Assembly (NCBI GenBank): GCA_051883735.1
Contig: JBJEUH010000025.1
Coordinates: forward strand, 1-9,011
DNA: 9,011 nucleotides
DNA from: Ventricola sp051883735
GTDB lineage: Bacteria; Bacillota; Clostridia; Christensenellales; Aristaeellaceae
Direction of reading: 5' to 3'
Below the pieces are notes generated by a model. That model searched no databases. It was not told the DNA's origin and was given only the letters and a program-made list of their open reading frames with translations. This document shows, one piece after another, positions 5,730-9,011 of this stretch (positions are counted from its first letter, which is position 1; every line of letters starts with the position of its first letter). A program made the translations under genes and the position numbers.

Positions 5730-6713
5730 TTAGGTGGACTCCCGTTCCACGATGCCGGTGAACAGCACGGTCTTCCGGTTTGTGCTGCGTCCCTCCAGGC
5801 AGTCCACCAGCTTGTGCGCGATCGCCACGCCGGATTCGAACACCATCGTGTTGAGGCTCGTCAGCCTGGGCGTGCAGATGTCGCAGTAGACCGAATTGTC
5901 CGTGCCGATCACCGCCACATCCTGCGGCACGCGCCTGCCGCTGTCCGCGATGGCGCGCATCGCGCCGCAGGCGATGATGTCCAGGCTGCAGATCAACCCG
6001 TCCACGTCGGGCTGCTGCGCCAGCAGCGCCCTTGCCGCCGCATAGCCGCCCTCCACGCTGCCCTCCACGCCGTCGATCACCAGCGGGGCCATGCCGGCCC
6101 GCGCCGCGCCGTCCTCATAGCCCAGCTGCTTGAGATGGCTGCTGGGCGTCGGCTGATCCACCAGGAAGGCGACCCTTTTCCTGCCCCGGCCGGCCAGATA
6201 GGCCACGCAGTCCGCCGTGCCCGCGCGGTCGTCCGAGAGCACGCTGTACACGTTGGGCAGGTCCATTTCGCCGTTGAGCATGAACACGGGCACCTCCGGC
6301 AGGCTGCATGCGATCGCCGCGCGCACGGCCTCCGTCTGGAAGATGGAGCCCATGAGCACCGCCGCCTCCACCTTGCGCGTCTCCAGCATGCGGATGCCTG
6401 CCGCGCGCTCCTCGTCGCTGCCGCCGGTGTTGAGCACCAGCGCGCAGTAGCCCAGCCTGGCGAGCTCCTGCGCGATATAGTACGCGCCCTCGATGTGATG
6501 CTGATTGCGGATGTCCGCCACCAGCACGCCCACCAGCCTGCTGGACTGCGTCACCAGCCCGCGCGCCGCCTCGTTGGGCACATACCGGTGCTCATCCAGC
6601 AGCGCGCGAATCCGCTCGCGCGTCCTGGGATTCACGCCCGGCTTGTCGTTGATGACGCGGGATACCGTGCTCGCCGATACGCCTGCTTCCCTGGCAATGT
6701 CATAAATGGTCAC
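5730..6713 (-). CDS. LacI/GalR-family transcriptional regulator
   Basis: This is a DNA-binding repressor with a periplasmic-binding-protein-like effector domain, usually responsive to a sugar or related small molecule. It has 327 residues, the family norm. The helix-turn-helix is at 2-22 (TIYDIAREAGVSASTVSRVI) and the hinge helix at 44-58 (YVPNEAARGLVTQSS). The core starts at about 60 (LVGVLVADIRNQHH), and the C-terminal lobe has VAVIGTDNSVYCDICTPRLT. The start codon is GTG 6713, placed 9 nt after AAGGAG (6723-6728). It lies upstream of, and on the same strand as, the reductase gene, with two matching palindromes in the 129-nt gap, so it very likely represses that cluster. The effector is unknown. 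No palindrome like O1 occurs at its own promoter, so autoregulation is not evident. Confidence 0.96.
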   Translation of the reverse strand: MTIYDIAREAGVSASTVSRVINDKPGVNPRTRERIRALLDEHRYVPNEAARGLVTQSSRLVGVLVADIRNQHHIEGAYYIAQELARLGYCALVLNTGGSDEERAAGIRMLETRKVEAAVLMGSIFQTEAVRAAIACSLPEVPVFMLNGEMDLPNVYSVLSDDRAGTADCVAYLAGRGRKRVAFLVDQPTPSSHLKQLGYEDGAARAGMAPLVIDGVEGSVEGGYAAARALLAQQPDVDGLICSLDIIACGAMRAIADSGRRVPQDVAVIGTDNSVYCDICTPRLTSLNTMVFESGVAIAHKLVDCLEGRSTNRKTVLFTGIVEREST

Positions 6714-6746
6714 GTCGCCTTGCTCCTTTATTTCCTGTATACCCTA

Positions 6747-6775
6747 CTTATACCGTCTCGCGCGGCGATTGTCAA
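6747..6775 (-). promoter_or_regulatory. Promoter of the LacI-family gene
   Basis: On the minus strand, perfect TTGACA (6770-6775) and TATAAG (6747-6752, five of six matches) are 17 bp apart. An odd palindrome GATTG-T-CAATC (6767-6777) overlaps the -35 box. It shares letters with the O1 half-sites but in the opposite arrangement, so I do not call it an operator. Confidence 0.85.
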
Positions 6776-6833
6776 TCCTTCCTCCCGCTCGGATGAAAAA
6801 TCCCGCGCACGCTGCGCGCAATTCAGCGCATGC

Positions 6834-6863
6834 AAAAGGGACGGCGCCTTTGTCCGCCGTCCC
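6834..6863 (-). terminator. Intrinsic terminator of degV
   Basis: A 9-bp stem (6838-6846 with 6855-6863) with an 8-nt loop is followed on the minus strand by TTTT (6834-6837). It sits 14 nt after the degV stop and separates degV from the lacI-type promoter. Confidence 0.85.
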
Positions 6864-6877
6864 CGATATGCCTGCGC

Positions 6878-7717
6878 TTACGCGTCCTTGTCCTCATAGC
6901 CGATGATCATGCCGCCCTGCTCCGCATAGAAGCTGCACAGCCCGGTGGTCTGCTCGCAGGTGATCTCCGCGTCCGGATAGTCCCGGCGGATGATCGCCGC
7001 CAGCTGGTCGGTCACGCTGTCGTTGAGGCAGTTGCTCATGCGCACCTTGCCGCCGTTGTAGCCGTGCGCCTTCATGTCGCCGTAGGTGGTTTCCGCCGCG
7101 CGCTTTTCGCCGCGGCACTTGTGCTCCTGCTGAAGGGTGCCCTCGTCGCTCCCCTTGCCGACGACCCAGATGCCCAGCACGCCCGCGAGCTTCGCCACCG
7201 CGCCGTTCACGCGGCCATTGCGCGCCAGGTTGTTCAGCGACTGGAGCGCAAAGATGGTGTGCGTGTGCTTCATGTAGGCGCGCGTATCCGCCTCGATCTC
7301 CTCAAAGGGCTTGCCCGCGAGGATGCCCTCGCGCAGCTTCTCGCAGATCAGCCGCAGCTCCGGCCCGGCGGTCAGCGAATCGAGCACGCAGACCTTCCTG
7401 CCCGGGTGCGCCGCCATGTATTCCTCCGCCGCCTGCCTGGCCGCGTTGTAGCTGCCGGAAAGGCCGCTGGTGATGGTGACGGCAAAGACGTTCTCCGCGT
7501 CGCCGAAGGCCTTCGTCCAGTCGTACACATTCGGGCAGGAGGAGCCGGACGTCCCCTTGTACGCCTTGAGGTCGGCGACCATCTGCGCCACGTCGAGGTG
7601 CTCGTCGTCGACGTATTCCCTTTCCTTGGTGATGATCTTCAGCGGCACGTTGGCGAATTCGACGCCGTCAAAGGCGCGCATGTTCGATGACGAATCGGCG
7701 GCAATCTTGTACTGCAT
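6878..7717 (-). CDS. DegV family protein (fatty-acid-binding, FakB-like)
   Basis: DegV/FakB proteins bind a fatty acid and, with the kinase FakA, present it for phosphorylation in membrane lipid synthesis of Firmicutes. The 279-residue length is typical. Visible family marks are the N-terminal IAADSSSNM (5-13), a TSGSSCPNVYDW segment (56-67) where TSQPSP-like residues are usual, ITSGLSGSYNAA (82-93), which forms the fatty-acid carboxylate pocket region, VLDSLTAG, and LNNLARNGRV in the C-terminal half. GAGG (7725-7728 on the minus strand) lies 7 nt before ATG 7717. It is monocistronic, with its own promoter and terminator, and no fakA is nearby. Firmicutes usually carry several paralogues, so which lipid it binds cannot be inferred. 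Confidence 0.95.
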   Translation of the reverse strand: MQYKIAADSSSNMRAFDGVEFANVPLKIITKEREYVDDEHLDVAQMVADLKAYKGTSGSSCPNVYDWTKAFGDAENVFAVTITSGLSGSYNAARQAAEEYMAAHPGRKVCVLDSLTAGPELRLICEKLREGILAGKPFEEIEADTRAYMKHTHTIFALQSLNNLARNGRVNGAVAKLAGVLGIWVVGKGSDEGTLQQEHKCRGEKRAAETTYGDMKAHGYNGGKVRMSNCLNDSVTDQLAAIIRRDYPDAEITCEQTTGLCSFYAEQGGMIIGYEDKDA

Positions 7718-7741
7718 GGCTTTTCCTCAAATCGCTTAGTA

Positions 7742-7759
7742 TGAGCAAGGCTTTGCTCA
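7742..7759. repeat. Inverted repeat at the start of the degV transcript
   Basis: TGAGCAA-GGCT-TTGCTCA is a perfect 7-bp inverted repeat with a 4-nt loop. It begins about two bases downstream of the predicted degV transcription start, so it could be an operator or a 5'-end RNA hairpin. No protein partner can be named. Confidence 0.6.
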
Positions 7760-7767
7760 CCTGTCCT

Positions 7768-7797
7768 ATTCTACCGCATTACGCGATACCCCGTCAA
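7768..7797 (-). promoter_or_regulatory. degV promoter
   Basis: On the minus strand TTGACG (7792-7797) and TAGAAT (7768-7773), each five of six matches, are 18 bp apart. The start of transcription should be near 7761, giving a leader of about 43 nt. Confidence 0.75.
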
Positions 7798-7814
7798 GAG
7801 TTTTTTCAAAACTC
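7798..7814. repeat. Inverted repeat between divergent degV and DUF1836 promoters
   Basis: GAGTTTT-TTC-AAAACTC is a perfect 7-bp inverted repeat immediately upstream of the degV -35 box and 14 bp upstream of the DUF1836 -35 box. It is placed where a regulator could act on both promoters. It has no U-run that would make it a terminator. Confidence 0.55.
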
Positions 7815-7828
7815 ATCATCAGGTTCGA

Positions 7829-7857
7829 TTGACTTTTTTGCATCGGCGTTGTATAAT
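7829..7857 (+). promoter_or_regulatory. Promoter of the DUF1836 gene
   Basis: TTGACT (7829-7834, five of six matches) and a perfect TATAAT (7852-7857) are spaced 17 bp apart. Transcription should start near 7864, only a few bases before the Shine-Dalgarno, so the leader is very short (about 16 nt). Confidence 0.88.
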
Positions 7858-7879
7858 GGCAGAGAACGGAGGGATGCCC

Positions 7880-8416
7880 ATGGAGCAAATGCTCAAAGAT
7901 CAAATCAACGCGTCCATTCACGCGCTTCATCTGCCCGCCTATCAGGAGATCCCGGACGTGGGGCTCTACCTCGAACAGACCGCCAAGTATATTTCCGACG
8001 CGCTCGCGCCGATTCAGGATACGCCCATCACCGGCTCGATGATCAGCAACTACGTCAAGAAGGGGCTGATCCCCAAGCCCGTGCGCAAGCAGTACAACCG
8101 CGAACAGATCGCGCAGCTGATCTTCATCGCCGTGGCGAAGTCGGTCGTCTCCATGGACGATCTGGGCCTCATGCTCTCCATCCAGCGCAAAACGTATTCC
8201 CTCCAGGTGGCTTACGACTACTTCCGCGACGAGCTGTACCAGATGCTGACCTACGTCTTCTCCCGCAAGGGCGAGATGGACGCGCTGGACACGCAGGCCT
8301 CGGAGGAAAAGGTGATGCTGCGCAACGCGATCGTGACGGTCGCGCACAAGATCTATCTGGACAAGCTCTTTGCCGTGCTGCGCGCGGACGAGCAGCATAA
8401 AACCGATGGAAAATGA
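7880..8416 (+). CDS. DUF1836 family protein, probable DNA-binding regulator
   Basis: DUF1836 proteins are found in Firmicutes and carry a MerR-like helix-turn-helix. Their targets are mostly unknown. This one has 178 residues. The family pattern is clear: EIPDVGLYLEQTAKYI (23-38), then ITGSMISNYVKKGLIPKP (50-67), then the RKQYNREQIAQLI segment (69-81) and a helix to about residue 100. The rest is helical and lacks a recognisable effector domain. The start is ATG 7880, 6 nt after GGAGGG (7868-7873). The in-frame ATG at 7874 directly abuts the Shine-Dalgarno, and an upstream extension would run through the promoter. It is divergent from degV, so cross-regulation or autoregulation through the shared gap is possible but unproven. 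Confidence 0.9.
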   Translation: MEQMLKDQINASIHALHLPAYQEIPDVGLYLEQTAKYISDALAPIQDTPITGSMISNYVKKGLIPKPVRKQYNREQIAQLIFIAVAKSVVSMDDLGLMLSIQRKTYSLQVAYDYFRDELYQMLTYVFSRKGEMDALDTQASEEKVMLRNAIVTVAHKIYLDKLFAVLRADEQHKTDGK

Positions 8417-8417
8417 C

Positions 8418-8445
8418 AAGCGATGGCCGAGGCCACCGCTTTTTT
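8418..8445 (+). terminator. Intrinsic terminator of the DUF1836 gene
   Basis: AAGCG/CGCTT and TGGC/GCCA form a stem with one A-C mismatch and a CGAG loop, followed by a T-run (8440-8445). It begins two bases after the stop codon. Confidence 0.85.
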
Positions 8446-8467
8446 CTTGCCGAATAGGAATTTGCGC

Positions 8468-8504
8468 AAAAAACCGGCCGTCAGGCTGCGTGCCTGACGG
8501 TCGG
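8468..8504 (-). terminator. Intrinsic terminator of purL
   Basis: A 13-bp stem (8474-8486 with 8492-8504, one G-T pair) with a 5-nt loop is followed on the minus strand by six Ts (8468-8473). It starts 10 nt after the purL stop. Together with the DUF1836 terminator it insulates the two convergent genes. Confidence 0.92.
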
Positions 8505-8514
8505 CTGTATTCCG

Positions 8515-9011
8515 TTACAGGAAATACTTCACACCGGATTCGAAGATCCTCTGATCCTTGTTGCCCGGGATGTTGCTGGCGACATACGCGCCGGTGCGCT
8601 CGCTGTGGCCCATCTTGCCCAGAACGCGGCCATCCGGGGAGCAGATGCCCTCGATGGCCCAGTAGGAGCCGTTCGGGTTGAACGGCATGTCCGCCGCCGG
8701 GATGCCGTACTCGTCGCAGTACTGCGTGACGATCTGGCCGTTGTCCATCAGGCGGCGCAGCTGGCCCTCGCGGCAGACGAAGCGGCCCTCGCCGTGGGAG
8801 ATGGCGACCTCGTGGATATCGCCGACGTTCACGCCCGCCATCCACGGGGACTTGACGGAGGAGACGACCGTGCGCACATGCGTGGCGGCATGGCGGCCGA
8901 TGGTGTTGTAGGTCAGCGTCGGATCACTCTCGTCGAGCGTGCGGATCTCGCCGTACGGCACCAGGCCCAGCTTGATGAGCGCCTGGAAGCCGTTGCAGAT
9001 GCCCAGCATCA
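8515..9011 (-). CDS. purL: Phosphoribosylformylglycinamidine synthase, C-terminal glutaminase part (partial)
   Basis: FGAM synthase converts FGAR to FGAM in purine synthesis using ATP and glutamine. Only the last 164 complete codons are visible. The gene enters from the right edge and no start is in the window. The class I glutamine amidotransferase residues are present: the nucleophile elbow GICNGFQ with Cys at visible residue 5, ISHGEGRF (70-77), PNGS (112-115), and the His and Glu of GHSER (134-138). The tail VASNIPGNKDQRIFESGVKYF is characteristic, from memory, of the large single-chain PurL of clostridia, not of the small separate PurQ. That the synthetase part lies upstream in the same frame is inferred, since it is out of view. 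A separate purQ remains the alternative. Confidence 0.93.
   Translation of the reverse strand, partial: MLGICNGFQALIKLGLVPYGEIRTLDESDPTLTYNTIGRHAATHVRTVVSSVKSPWMAGVNVGDIHEVAISHGEGRFVCREGQLRRLMDNGQIVTQYCDEYGIPAADMPFNPNGSYWAIEGICSPDGRVLGKMGHSERTGAYVASNIPGNKDQRIFESGVKYFL

Noticed and set aside
6767..6777. GATTG-T-CAATC palindrome at the lacI-type promoter as an autoregulatory operator
   Set aside because: It has odd symmetry, lacks the central CpG and has the half-sites in the opposite arrangement to O1. It arises partly from the TTGACA box itself.
4644..6899. A 751-codon open frame on the plus strand
   Set aside because: It lies antisense to the reductase and LacI-type genes, is full of Arg, Ala and His, has no recognisable domain, and is explained by GC-rich third positions of the true genes.

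Overview
The window looks like chromosomal DNA of a GC-rich Firmicute of the Clostridia type, probably gut-associated. The gene families support this: a secreted Gly-rich repeat protein, GalM, a HIT protein, a short clostridial-style peptide deformylase, DegV, DUF1836, and the single-chain form of PurL. Strong Shine-Dalgarno sites, sigma-A promoters with TTGACA/TATAAT-like boxes, and U-tract hairpin terminators also fit. The order or genus cannot be fixed from this sequence alone. Codon choice and base composition look even throughout, and I see no phage, IS, integrase, tRNA, rRNA or CRISPR signature.

Layout, left to right. (1) 1-218: a perfect-consensus promoter with A-tracts upstream fires leftward out of the window, and an extended -10 promoter fires rightward into a secreted protein (219-1385) built of six 26-30-residue GG-rich repeats and an acidic Pro/Glu/Ala tail. 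(2) A bidirectional terminator separates it from aldose 1-epimerase galM (minus, 1493-2557). (3) A divergent promoter region leads into a HIT-family protein (plus, 2816-3235). (4) The convergent gap after it holds two near-identical 97-bp units in tandem and another bidirectional terminator. (5) A minus-strand cluster reads lacI-type regulator (5730-6713), 2-dehydropantoate 2-reductase-family enzyme (4686-5600), cyclase/kynurenine-formamidase-family hydrolase (3912-4598), peptide deformylase homologue (3470-3880). (6) degV (minus, 6878-7717) and a DUF1836 regulator-like gene (plus, 7880-8416) are divergent, with inverted repeats between them. (7) The 3' end of purL (minus) runs off the right edge.

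The best candidate for a coherent, possibly undescribed unit is the LacI-controlled cluster. A perfect 20-bp palindrome of LacI-family type sits over the predicted start of transcription of the reductase gene, and a 16/20 copy lies 77 bp upstream, just after the regulator's stop codon. The controlled enzymes are a ketoacid-reductase-like protein, a metal-dependent cyclase-family hydrolase and a deformylase homologue whose usual catalytic Gln is Met. That combination reads more like dedicated small-molecule metabolism than housekeeping pantothenate synthesis, but this is inference. The other genes look like ordinary core or accessory chromosome content.
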